Shown here: positions 31,076-39,944 of the stretch, piece by piece
Numbering within the stretch: position 1 is the stretch's first letter
Layout of the letters: the number at the start of each line of letters is the position of its first letter
NCBI RefSeq assembly: GCF_017814275.1
Contig: NZ_JAGIYQ010000004.1
Coordinates: 186,001 to 250,000 of the forward strand
Direction: 5' to 3'
Length of the DNA: 64,000 nt
DNA from: Gottfriedia endophytica
GTDB taxonomy: Bacteria > Bacillota > Bacilli > Bacillales > Bacillaceae_G
Made by a program: the position numbers and the translations under genes
Notes under the pieces: model-generated
The model's database searches: none
What the model was told of the DNA's origin: nothing
What the model saw: the letters and a program-made list of their open reading frames with translations, nothing else

Positions 31076-32929
31076 ATGATGCAGTATGCTTGGATTATTC
31101 CAGCACTTCCACTCCTTTCGTTTGTTCTATTAGTTATTTTAGGAACAAAAGGAAAGAAGCTAAGTGGAATAATTGGAATTTGTTTAACCGGAATTTCGTT
31201 TATACTCTCCTTATTCGTCTTATTTGATCGTATGCAGGGAGAAAATGTACAACATCTTTACACGTGGCTTTCATTCGGAAAAGTAGATGTACATGTAGGG
31301 TATGTTGTAAATGCACTTAATGCATTAATGCTTGTTATTGTTACATTTGTTAGTACATTAGTACATATTTATTCAACGGCTTATATGGAAGACGATAACC
31401 GTATTACAGTCTTCTTTTCTTATTTAGGACTATTCACTTTTGCAATGCTTGCACTAGTGTTATCGCCTAGTATTCTACAATTATATGTATTTTGGGAACT
31501 AGTAGGTTTAGGATCATTCCTATTAGTAGGCTTCTATTTCTATAAAGAAGAAGCAAAGGCAGCGGCTAAAAAAGCTTTCATTATGACACGCATAGGGGAT
31601 GTTGGATTATTTATCGGCATGGTGCTGTTATTCTGGAAAACAAAAAGCTTTGATTTTGATGTGATTTTTCAATCAATTTCAAATGGTGATGTTAGTTCAG
31701 GATACATTACTCTAATTGCGATTCTTATCTTTGTTGGAGCTATGGGGAAATCAGGTCAGTTCCCATTACATACATGGTTGCCTGACGCAATGGAAGGTCC
31801 TACACCAGTTTCAGCTTTAATCCATGCTGCAACAATGGTAGCTGCTGGGGTTTACTTAGTAGCAACAACTTATCCGATTTTCCTTGCAAGTGGAACAGCA
31901 ATGAATGTAGTAGCAACAATTGGTGGCTTTACAGCTATTTTTGCTGCTAGCATCGGAATTGTTCAACGTGATATTAAGCGAGTACTTGCCTATTCAACAG
32001 TTAGTCAGCTTGGTTACATGATGCTTGCATTAGGTGTAGGTGGATATACAGCGGGTCTTTTCCACTTGATGACACATGCATTTTTTAAAGCTCTATTATT
32101 CTTAGCAGCGGGTAGTGTAATTCATGCTGTTCATACACAAGACATCTTTAAAATGGGTGGACTTCGTCATAAGATGAAATGGACATCTACTCTCTTTTTA
32201 ATTGGTACGCTTGCTATTACAGGGGTTCCGTTATTATCTGGATTTTTCAGTAAGGATGAAATTCTAGCGGCAGCTTGGGAAAATGGGCATTATGTTCTAT
32301 TTTTCATTGCATTAATTGCTGCATTCTTTACATCTTTCTATATGTTCCGTTTATACTTCCTTGTATTTACAGGTGAAGAAAAAACAAAAGGTGCTCATGA
32401 ATCAAAGATGACAATGGTTGTACCTATGACGTTATTAGGTATTCTTGCGGTATTAGCAGGTTATGTAAATACACCATTCTTTGGTACGTATTTAAATGAC
32501 TTTTTACTTGAACAGGTACCATTTAAAATTGTTGAGCATGGGGAACCTTCATGGATTTTAATTGTCGCAACGCTAGTATCACTTGCGGGAATCTCGTTAG
32601 CATATAACATTTTTGGTCGTAAAGGTCGTGAGCTATCACAAAATGAAGATGGCGTTTGGTTCACAATTCTTTATAACAAATACTTTATTGATGAAGTATA
32701 TAATGTAACATTTGTTCGTGGAATGGTACTGATCGGCCAATTTGCGTATGCTGTTGAGCGTTATATTGTAGAAGGAATTGCTTCAACAGTGAAAGGGTTT
32801 GTGAGTGGAATTGGCTCAATCGGATCTAAATTGCAGAGTGGCCAAGTTCAAACGTATGGCTTTATAACATTACTTGGAATTGTATTATTGTTAATCGGGA
32901 TTGTCGTAACAGGGGGGTACAACTTATGA
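31076..32929 (+). CDS. nuoL: NADH-quinone oxidoreductase subunit L
   Basis: The distal antiporter-like proton pump, 617 residues. Recognised motifs are WELVGLGSFLLVGFYFYKEEA (key Glu of helix 5), KSGQFPLHTWLPDAMEGPTP, then VSALIHAATMVAAGVYL, and LAYSTVSQLGYMMLALGVG (helix 10-11). It keeps the long C-terminal helix and anchor typical of NuoL. The start follows AAGGAGGGTG, 18 bp after nuoK. Confidence 0.95.
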   Translation: MMQYAWIIPALPLLSFVLLVILGTKGKKLSGIIGICLTGISFILSLFVLFDRMQGENVQHLYTWLSFGKVDVHVGYVVNALNALMLVIVTFVSTLVHIYSTAYMEDDNRITVFFSYLGLFTFAMLALVLSPSILQLYVFWELVGLGSFLLVGFYFYKEEAKAAAKKAFIMTRIGDVGLFIGMVLLFWKTKSFDFDVIFQSISNGDVSSGYITLIAILIFVGAMGKSGQFPLHTWLPDAMEGPTPVSALIHAATMVAAGVYLVATTYPIFLASGTAMNVVATIGGFTAIFAASIGIVQRDIKRVLAYSTVSQLGYMMLALGVGGYTAGLFHLMTHAFFKALLFLAAGSVIHAVHTQDIFKMGGLRHKMKWTSTLFLIGTLAITGVPLLSGFFSKDEILAAAWENGHYVLFFIALIAAFFTSFYMFRLYFLVFTGEEKTKGAHESKMTMVVPMTLLGILAVLAGYVNTPFFGTYLNDFLLEQVPFKIVEHGEPSWILIVATLVSLAGISLAYNIFGRKGRELSQNEDGVWFTILYNKYFIDEVYNVTFVRGMVLIGQFAYAVERYIVEGIASTVKGFVSGIGSIGSKLQSGQVQTYGFITLLGIVLLLIGIVVTGGYNL

Positions 32930-34437
32930 TGAATTCAACATTTTTATTATGGTTTGTTTTATCTCCTCTTGTAGGATTAATCCTTGTCTCAATCGTACCT
33001 GAAGTATCACGTAAGGCAGCTGCTCTATTTTCAACTGCTATTACGTCTGTTATCGCAATTTACGCATTTGTTATTGGGCAAGATCCTTCCATTTTAAAAG
33101 AATGGTCAATGTCTTATAATTGGTTCCAATTTGGAAAGTATGCTGTTGATGGTCATAAATTGTTTGAAGTGAAATTTGAATTGGGAGTAGACGGGCTATC
33201 ACTAGTCATGCTGTTATTAACTGCTGTTGTTTCGGTGATTGCTGTTCTAGCTTCTTATCATCTTAATAAAGGAACAAAACAATTTTATCAACTGTTTTTC
33301 ATACTACAAGTAGGTATGCTTGGCGTTTTTGCTTCTCAAAATTTAGTGTTATTCTTCTTATTCTTTGAAATGACATTAATCCCAATGTTCTTCTTAATTG
33401 GAAAATGGGGACGTTTCGAGAGTGAAAAAGCTGGTTATCAGTTTTTAATTTATAACGGATTGGGTTCTGCATTTTTACTTTTCGTGATTGCGGTCTTGCT
33501 TGCGAGAACAGGGACATCAAATTATAGTGAACTCGTAGCAATTTTACAATCTGGGATGAATACTGTTAGTCCAATTTCTGAAAATCTAAAGATGGCTCTA
33601 TTAGTTTGTTTATTAATAGCATTTGCTATTAAGCTTCCTTTGTTCCCGTTCCATCGTTGGATGGTCAATGTACATACTCAGGCAAATCCTGCAGTTGTTA
33701 TTGTCCACGCTGGTGTACTATTGAAAATTGGTACATACGGATTAATACGCTTTGCTTACGGGATTTTCCCAGAGCAAGTTCATAAAATGGGAACGGTTCT
33801 AGCGATTCTTGGGGTCGTAAACCTACTATATGGAGCGTATATTGCGCTTGTTCAAAAAGACTTACGTTCTGTTCTTGCTTTCTCAAGTTTCTCTCATATG
33901 GGAATTGTTATTATGGGGCTTGCTGCAATGAACAGTGCAGGTATACAAGGTGCAGTATTTCAATCTGTCTCACACGGGCTAATTGCTGCAATTCTATTTT
34001 TAGTTGTAGGAATGCTTGAAAGCCGAGTGGGATCAACTAGTTTGCAAAAAATAAGTGGGTTAGCAAAGGTATCTCCTCGTATGGCAGGAATATTGTTATT
34101 TGGTGCAATGGCATCATTAGGCTTACCAGGATTATCTGGCTTTGTCGGTGAGTGGCTATCTTTTGTTGGATTATTTCAATCACACAAAATCATTGCAGCA
34201 GTCGGTACTCTAGGAATTATTTTAACAGCAGCATATATGCTCCGTGCAGTACTTGCAATGACATTTGGTAATACAAGTGATGAGATCAAAGAAGTTCAAG
34301 ACATCACAGCAATTGAAGGAATAGCTTCTCTAGTATTAATACTTGCAATTGTATTACTAGGTGTAGCACCAAGTATTGTCAATGATTCAATCATGGCATC
34401 AGTTGATTTCATACTTCAAGGGTTAGGGGGGATCTAG
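32926..34437 (+). CDS. nuoM: NADH-quinone oxidoreductase subunit M
   Basis: A 503-residue antiporter-like subunit. The pump residues appear in LFFEMTLIPMFFLIGKWG, in KLPLFPFHRWMVNVHTQANP and in AFSSFSHMGIVIMGLA. It overlaps the nuoL end by four bases. Confidence 0.95.
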   Translation: MMNSTFLLWFVLSPLVGLILVSIVPEVSRKAAALFSTAITSVIAIYAFVIGQDPSILKEWSMSYNWFQFGKYAVDGHKLFEVKFELGVDGLSLVMLLLTAVVSVIAVLASYHLNKGTKQFYQLFFILQVGMLGVFASQNLVLFFLFFEMTLIPMFFLIGKWGRFESEKAGYQFLIYNGLGSAFLLFVIAVLLARTGTSNYSELVAILQSGMNTVSPISENLKMALLVCLLIAFAIKLPLFPFHRWMVNVHTQANPAVVIVHAGVLLKIGTYGLIRFAYGIFPEQVHKMGTVLAILGVVNLLYGAYIALVQKDLRSVLAFSSFSHMGIVIMGLAAMNSAGIQGAVFQSVSHGLIAAILFLVVGMLESRVGSTSLQKISGLAKVSPRMAGILLFGAMASLGLPGLSGFVGEWLSFVGLFQSHKIIAAVGTLGIILTAAYMLRAVLAMTFGNTSDEIKEVQDITAIEGIASLVLILAIVLLGVAPSIVNDSIMASVDFILQGLGGI

Positions 34438-34440
34438 AAG

Positions 34441-35937
34441 ATGACTTGGAAAGCATTATCAACTTTTCAATGGGAAACAATGGGACCAGAAATTATCTTA
34501 ATAGCTGCTACCATTCTTCTATTGATCCTAGAATTGATCTTACCAAAAGAATCAAAGAAAAAAGTAATAGGTTGGATTGGGTTTATCGGTCTAGTTGCGT
34601 CATTTGTGTTTCTATGTACACTGTTTCATCATAAACCAACGCAACTATTATATGGCTCATTTAAGTTAGACTCTTTTTCAATTTTATTTAAATTTATCTT
34701 ATTGATCGCTGCAATATTAGTCTACCTAGTTGCGTTAGGTGATGATAAGATTGCAGATCGAACAGAATATTACACTTTATTTATTACAGCCTTACTAGGT
34801 GCAATGTATATGGCATCTAGCAGTGATTTAATTACATTATTTGTTGGCTTGGAACTATTATCAATTTCTTCTTATATTTTGGTTGGTATTCAAAAGAGAA
34901 GAGAGAAGTCAACAGAAGCTGCTCTAAAATACGTCATAAATGGCGGTATTTCAACAGCGATTACTTTATTTGGATTAAGTTATGTGTACGGATTAACAGG
35001 CACGACAAATCTTACAGAAATGAATATTGCCTTATCACAAGGTATGGCAAGTAGTAATGAATTTCTTCTTGTCATTGCATTTGTTTTACTATTTGTAGGA
35101 TTATCATTTAAAATTGCTTCTGTACCTTTCCATATGTGGGCTCCAGATGTTTATCAAGGTGCTCCAACACCTGTAACTGCCTTTTTAGCAACAGTTTCAA
35201 AAGCAGGTGGATTTATCATCATATTACGTATTTTCTTATCGATCTTTACAGCTGCGGTATTAAATGAAAAAGGTGTAACAATCTTTGAAAATATGCAGCC
35301 AGTAGTTGGTATACTTGCAGCCTTATCAATGATCATAGGAAATACTGTAGCATTAAAGCAATCTAGCGTTAAACGTATGCTTGCTTACTCTGGTATTGCA
35401 CATGGTGGTTATTTATTAGTATCATTTGTATCACTTTCTCCATTTATGTTTGAAAGTATGTGGTTCTACTTATTGTCATATGCCTTTATGACAATTGGTG
35501 CAATGACCATCACATATAATGTTGAAAAACAATATGGAAATGATTCATTAGCTTCTTTTGCGGGTTTAGGAAAAAGCAATCCGATACTAGCTCTCTTCAT
35601 GACAATCTATGTATTATCATTAGCTGGAATTCCTTTAACAGCTGGATTCATTGGGAAGCTGAACATTTTCATGAGTGCATTTGTAACAGTAAAAGGCTTT
35701 TACTGGTTAGGTGCAATTCTACTAATTACAACGGTTGTTTCGTATTTTTACTATTTCGGTATCCTTCAACATATCTTCTTCCGTGAAGGAGAAAATCGTA
35801 AAATTAGAATACCTGCACCTCATTTACTTGTCATATTAGTGTGTGCAGTAGTAACAATCCTATTAGGTGTGAAGCCTTCACTTGCATACGAAGTATTTCA
35901 TAAAATGGAAATCATAAAGGATTTCTTCGCAGCCTAA
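34441..35937 (+). CDS. nuoN: NADH-quinone oxidoreductase subunit N
   Basis: A 498-residue antiporter-like subunit that ends the operon. Motifs: FVGLELLSISSYILVGIQK, ASVPFHMWAPDVYQGAPTP and VKRMLAYSGIAHGGYLLV. It starts 3 bp after nuoM and is followed by a clear terminator, so the operon has 11 genes, without nuoE, nuoF or nuoG. Confidence 0.95.
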   Translation: MTWKALSTFQWETMGPEIILIAATILLLILELILPKESKKKVIGWIGFIGLVASFVFLCTLFHHKPTQLLYGSFKLDSFSILFKFILLIAAILVYLVALGDDKIADRTEYYTLFITALLGAMYMASSSDLITLFVGLELLSISSYILVGIQKRREKSTEAALKYVINGGISTAITLFGLSYVYGLTGTTNLTEMNIALSQGMASSNEFLLVIAFVLLFVGLSFKIASVPFHMWAPDVYQGAPTPVTAFLATVSKAGGFIIILRIFLSIFTAAVLNEKGVTIFENMQPVVGILAALSMIIGNTVALKQSSVKRMLAYSGIAHGGYLLVSFVSLSPFMFESMWFYLLSYAFMTIGAMTITYNVEKQYGNDSLASFAGLGKSNPILALFMTIYVLSLAGIPLTAGFIGKLNIFMSAFVTVKGFYWLGAILLITTVVSYFYYFGILQHIFFREGENRKIRIPAPHLLVILVCAVVTILLGVKPSLAYEVFHKMEIIKDFFAA

Positions 35938-35966
35938 ATTATATGGTATATTAATAGTAATAACGA

Positions 35967-35995
35967 AGTGTAGGAGATGATCCTACACTTTTTCT
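35967..35995 (+). terminator. Terminator of the nuo operon
   Basis: AGTGTAGGA and TCCTACACT are exact complements around GATGA, followed by TTTTTC. Confidence 0.85.
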
Positions 35996-36021
35996 TATGG
36001 TAAAAAGAATGGGAGGCGTCT

Positions 36022-36264
36022 ATTATCGAAACGGTTATAGGAACTCAAGCAATGTTAGCGATTATTATTCATTTAGTGTTTATCATTTTGACATGGTGGG
36101 CGATATCTGCAATTAAATGGGAAGCAATTATGAAACAAGGAAAAGTAGCCCAAATTCGTTTATTCATGGTGTTACTGACATTAACAATCTCTTCAGCAGT
36201 CAGTAACTTTTTCTTAAACTATCTCCAATACACATCAAATCTAACATTCTTCTTTCACAAATAG
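36022..36264 (+). CDS. DUF1146 family membrane protein (YwzB-like), probable ATT start
   Basis: The product has two membrane helices and the DUF1146 pattern HLVFIILTWWAISAIKWE with NFFLNYLQYTSNLTFFF near the end; function unknown. The first ATG in frame is at 36052 (70 residues) but has no ribosome site. The only Shine-Dalgarno, GGGAGG at 36011-36016, is 5 bp before an in-frame ATT at 36022. From there the protein gains IETVIGTQA, which resembles the N-terminus I remember for YwzB. I therefore give the ATT as start (80 residues). Its place before ywmB and murA matches B. subtilis. Confidence 0.72.
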   Translation: MIETVIGTQAMLAIIIHLVFIILTWWAISAIKWEAIMKQGKVAQIRLFMVLLTLTISSAVSNFFLNYLQYTSNLTFFFHK

Positions 36265-36312
36265 AAAAGCGAAGCGGACTCGTTCAGCTCCGACAGACAT
36301 TAAAATTTTTGT
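36264..36312. repeat. Fragment of a common Bacillaceae intergenic repeat
   Basis: GAAAAGCGAAGCGGACTCG and CAGCTCCGACAGACATTAAA, followed by TTTTTGTC, resemble a sequence I have often seen between genes of Bacillaceae. Only one copy is seen in this window, and it may be truncated. Confidence 0.4.
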
Positions 36313-36390
36313 CAAAAAAAGACTACTATTCATACCGTATAAACCTCTTTAAATCTGTGAAAAATGAGAGTAAGGAGAGGGGAATCGATT

Positions 36391-37137
36391 ATGATAACGG
36401 GGAAAAGATGGATAAGTAGTCTATTAGTCATAGTTTTTGTTTTTCTTGTTTTTACTCAGTGGAATAAACCTAGTGAGGCCCAAGCAGACTTGAGCCAGGC
36501 TAATCAATTTGCTGACGTTTTACAGCAGAAGGGATTAACTGTTTCGGAATGGTCAATTTATGCAAGGGAGACTGAGAGTCAATCAAATAAAAGTTTACAA
36601 AAGGTTGAATTAGAATTAGAGAGTAAATTACCTAACTTCTCATGGACTCATGAGAAAGAGGGATCAAAAATAGTTGGGGTTAGGCAAATAGGAAATTTTA
36701 AAGAACGTGTCGTAGCTACAGCTGATTCTCAAATTTTAAAACAAGATGGACAAGTATACATACTTTATCAATTAATAGGCAAGAATTGGTCGGAAAAAGT
36801 AAAAAATCAAGCTAGTAACATAATTACAAAGTCTTTGTCAAAAATTTTTAATAAAAAACCAAAAATTTTCACTTGTGTAAAAGGGACAATGGGTGATAAA
36901 CTTGAAAGTGTTTTGCAGGGTATGAAAAGTGATTTATTAAAAACTTTTCATGCGACCGAATTAGAGCATGTAAAAGAAGGGGCATTCATCTCTGTTTCAG
37001 CATATACTAAACAGTGGAACGACGCTCTTAGCGTAAATCAAAAAAAAATGAACTTTCAGATGGCCATTCGGGAAAATGACGTTGATCATAAAACAACGGT
37101 CACACTAGGGTCACCAATTATTACAGTAGAATATTAA
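36391..37137 (+). CDS. ywmB: YwmB family (DUF1779) exported protein
   Basis: A 248-residue protein with an N-terminal signal or anchor helix (about 9-24) followed by an extracytoplasmic domain. The length, the [10 protein letters not shown] segment and the position in front of murA match the YwmB/DUF1779 family, whose fold is described as TATA-box-binding-protein-like; its function is unknown. The frame opens at 36364, but that ATG lies upstream of the AAGGAGAGGGG ribosome site, so ATG 36391 is chosen. Confidence 0.82.
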   Translation: MITGKRWISSLLVIVFVFLVFTQWNKPSEAQADLSQANQFADVLQQKGLTVSEWSIYARETESQSNKSLQKVELELESKLPNFSWTHEKEGSKIVGVRQIGNFKERVVATADSQILKQDGQVYILYQLIGKNWSEKVKNQASNIITKSLSKIFNKKPKIFTCVKGTMGDKLESVLQGMKSDLLKTFHATELEHVKEGAFISVSAYTKQWNDALSVNQKKMNFQMAIRENDVDHKTTVTLGSPIITVEY

Positions 37138-37168
37138 TAGATATACTTTAGACACGGAGGGGAACAGC

Positions 37169-38473
37169 TTGGAAAAAATCATTGTCCGTGGCGGGAAACA
37201 GCTAAAGGGCACAGTACGTGTAGAAGGTGCTAAAAACGCTGTCTTACCAGTTCTTGCTGCAGCACTACTTGCTAGTAACGGAAAAAATATCATTCATGAC
37301 GTACCAACATTATCAGATGTTTATACAATTAATGAGGTACTACGTAATTTAAATACAGAAGTTGAATTTACCAACAATACTGTTACTGTGGATGCTTCAA
37401 AAGAATTATTCGTTGAAGCTCCATTTGAATATGTACGTAAAATGAGAGCATCTATTCTTGTAATGGGTCCTCTTTTAGCACGTAATGGCCATGCTCGTGT
37501 AGCTTTACCGGGTGGTTGTGCGATTGGTTCTCGTCCGATTGAACAACACTTAAAAGGTTTTGAGGCAATGGGTGCGGTTGTAAAGGTTGGTAATGGCTTT
37601 GTTGAGGCAAAAGTAGACGGACGTCTAAAAGGTGCGAAGATTTATTTAGACTTCCCAAGCGTTGGGGCAACAGAAAACATTATGTCTGCTGCAACATTAG
37701 CTGAAGGTGTAACAATTATCGAAAATGCCGCAAAAGAACCAGAAATCGTTGACTTAGCAAATTTCTTAAATGGAATGGGTGCAAAAGTACGCGGAGCAGG
37801 TACTGGAACAATTCGTATTGAGGGTGTTCCTACGTTGTTTGGTACAACTCACCACATTATTCCAGACCGCATTGAAGCAGGAACATTTATGGTTGCTGCT
37901 GCAATCACTAACGGAAATGTATTGATTGAAAATGCTGTACCAGAACATTTAAGCTCAGTTATCGCAAAAATGCGTGAAATGGGCGTAACAATTATTGAAG
38001 AAGATGAAGGTGTGCGTATCATCGGATCTGATAATTTAAAACCTGTTGACATTAAAACGATGCCACATCCTGGCTTCCCAACAGATATGCAATCTCAAAT
38101 GATGGCATTGCTGTTAAAAGCAAATGGTACTGGTATGATTACTGAAACGGTATTTGAAAATCGTTTTATGCACGTAGAAGAATTCCGCCGAATGAATGCG
38201 AACATTAAAATTGAAGGTCGCTCTACAATCATTCAAGGACCTTCTATGCTTCAAGGAGCTGAAGTGACAGCAACAGATTTACGTGCAGCAGCATCTTTAA
38301 TCCTAGCTGGTTTAGTTGTAGATGGTTACACACGTGTAACGGAATTAAAACATTTAGATCGTGGTTATGTTGGATTCCATAAAAAGCTTGCTGCACTTGG
38401 AGCGGACATTGAACGTATAAATGAACCAAGCGTTATTACTGAAGAGCAAGAAATTAAAGACTTACACGCTTAA
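37169..38473 (+). CDS. murA: UDP-N-acetylglucosamine 1-carboxyvinyltransferase
   Basis: It transfers enolpyruvate from PEP to UDP-GlcNAc, the first committed step of peptidoglycan synthesis and the target of fosfomycin. The 434-residue product has the catalytic cysteine Cys117 in [12 protein letters not shown] (so the usual sensitive form) and the [13 protein letters not shown] substrate loop near the start. It uses a TTG start after GGAGGGG. Its place between ywmB and spoIID is that of murAA in B. subtilis, the essential paralogue. Confidence 0.97.
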   Translation: MEKIIVRGGKQLKGTVRVEGAKNAVLPVLAAALLASNGKNIIHDVPTLSDVYTINEVLRNLNTEVEFTNNTVTVDASKELFVEAPFEYVRKMRASILVMGPLLARNGHARVALPGGCAIGSRPIEQHLKGFEAMGAVVKVGNGFVEAKVDGRLKGAKIYLDFPSVGATENIMSAATLAEGVTIIENAAKEPEIVDLANFLNGMGAKVRGAGTGTIRIEGVPTLFGTTHHIIPDRIEAGTFMVAAAITNGNVLIENAVPEHLSSVIAKMREMGVTIIEEDEGVRIIGSDNLKPVDIKTMPHPGFPTDMQSQMMALLLKANGTGMITETVFENRFMHVEEFRRMNANIKIEGRSTIIQGPSMLQGAEVTATDLRAAASLILAGLVVDGYTRVTELKHLDRGYVGFHKKLAALGADIERINEPSVITEEQEIKDLHA

Positions 38474-38522
38474 TTCTACAGAAATCATATATTTATCAGA
38501 TATAGTTAAATTTACTTAACAA

Positions 38523-38553
38523 GAGAGTCGCCTTTTTGGTGACTCTTTTTTTG
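38523..38553 (+). terminator. Terminator after murA
   Basis: AGAGTCGCC and GGTGACTCT pair around a T loop and are followed by a T-run. Confidence 0.8.
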
Positions 38554-38633
38554 ATTGTGTCTAACTCACAGACTAGCTTTTTTAGCCATTTCACAATTAC
38601 TAACTTATTGAAAATCGTTCATTTAGTAGTTCC

Positions 38634-38699
38634 ATTCTATTTATCCCGCATTATCGGACAGTAAGACCCCCACTGATGGAAGTTTCACTTTATTTATGT
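38634..38699. repeat. Dispersed repeat family 2, copy 2 (opposite orientation)
   Basis: Read on the minus strand it gives AATAAAGTGAAACTTCCATC, AGTGGGGGTC, CTGTCCG, ATAATGCGGGATAAATA: the two outer blocks of the copy at 24386-24516 joined without its middle part. It lies in the 403-bp gap between murA and spoIID, of which the rest shows no clear element. Confidence 0.6.
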
Positions 38700-38876
38700 T
38701 ATAGGCGAAATTTCTTAATTTTATTCAGAAAATTCCGAAATAAATCGCGCGATGAACCGTATTCTTGCTTTCTGTTCTACTTGCTTGTCCACACTCATAT
38801 ATTATACAAATCAAATAAAACTGTTTGGATACTGAAAATAGTTGGATGATCATAAGTGAATAGGAGGAATATGAAG

Positions 38877-39881
38877 ATGTCCATTAAGTCCTTTTTCGTT
38901 ACTGGACTGGCAACTTGTTCTGTCGTTGTTCTGTTGCCTACACTACTTGTACTTCCGTTTCACGAAAAAACGGATGGGAAGTTAGGAGACCATCTAAACC
39001 AGCAAATCATTTCAAATCAGATGAATCCTGGAAAAGAGTCGAATGGTATAAAAGTATCGGTCTATCGGTCTAAAATTGATAAGGTGGAAAAAGTACCCCT
39101 TGATGACTATTTAGTCGGTGTCGTTGCATCAGAAATGCCAGCTAAATTTAATGAAGAAGCATTAAAGGCACAAGCTCTAAGTGCGCGTACCTTTATTGTA
39201 AAAAGGTTAGAACAGGGAGAAAAAAATCCTGAAGGCGGAGATGTCACAGATACCGTGATGAATCAAGTTTATTTAAATCGAGACGAACTTAAGAAAGTAT
39301 TTGGGGCAGATTATGATTGGAAAATAAAAAAGGTTGAGAAAGCTGTCGCATCAACAAAGAACGAAATTATTACTTACGATGGACAACCTATCACAGCTTC
39401 ATTTTTTTCATCTAGTAATGGACTAACTGAAAATGCAGAGGACTATTGGAAAAAAAGTGTACCTTATTTAAAAAGTGTCCCAAGTCCATGGGATCAAGTT
39501 GCGAAAGATTATATTGCCAAAAAGGTTCTATCGGTCGAAAGCTTTCAAAAGAAATTAGATATAAAGCTAACATCTAAATCAAAAGTAGGGAAAGTGATTG
39601 AACGAACAAAAACAAATCGAATTGGCAAAATTGCATTTGATAATAAAATTATGACAGGTAGAGAAGTACGTGAAAAGCTTGATTTACGCTCAACAGACTT
39701 TACGTTAAAACGAGAAGGTAACGATATTATTATTACGACAGTTGGAAATGGACATGGGATTGGCATGAGCCAATACGGAGCAAATGAATTGGCTAAACAA
39801 GGAAAGACATATAAAGAGATAGCACAGTACTATTATCAAGGTGTTCAAATTTCAAAAATTAGTCCTTCATTGTTAAAGTAG
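38877..39881 (+). CDS. spoIID: Stage II sporulation protein D
   Basis: A lytic transglycosylase that, with SpoIIM and SpoIIP, thins septal peptidoglycan and drives engulfment in the mother cell. The 334-residue product has an N-terminal membrane anchor (about 5-26), then the SpoIID domain: DDYLVGVVASEMPAKF with the catalytic Glu, ALKAQALSARTFIVK, and GNGHGIGMSQYGANELAKQG. Start: AGGAGG is too close to the ATG at 38871, so the ATG at 38877 is preferred; the difference is two residues. Expression from sigma-E would be expected, but I do not see a convincing promoter. Confidence 0.95.
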   Translation: MSIKSFFVTGLATCSVVVLLPTLLVLPFHEKTDGKLGDHLNQQIISNQMNPGKESNGIKVSVYRSKIDKVEKVPLDDYLVGVVASEMPAKFNEEALKAQALSARTFIVKRLEQGEKNPEGGDVTDTVMNQVYLNRDELKKVFGADYDWKIKKVEKAVASTKNEIITYDGQPITASFFSSSNGLTENAEDYWKKSVPYLKSVPSPWDQVAKDYIAKKVLSVESFQKKLDIKLTSKSKVGKVIERTKTNRIGKIAFDNKIMTGREVREKLDLRSTDFTLKREGNDIIITTVGNGHGIGMSQYGANELAKQGKTYKEIAQYYYQGVQISKISPSLLK

Positions 39882-39894
39882 TAGAATAATAATG

Positions 39895-39930
39895 AAACCG
39901 CACTTTACCATTAGGTTAGTGCGGTTTTTA
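39895..39930. terminator. Bidirectional terminator between spoIID and the oppA-like gene
   Basis: AAACCGCAC and GTGCGGTTT pair with A/T runs on both sides, so it can serve both convergent genes. Confidence 0.75.
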
Positions 39931-39944
39931 GGTTTGAATATTTT

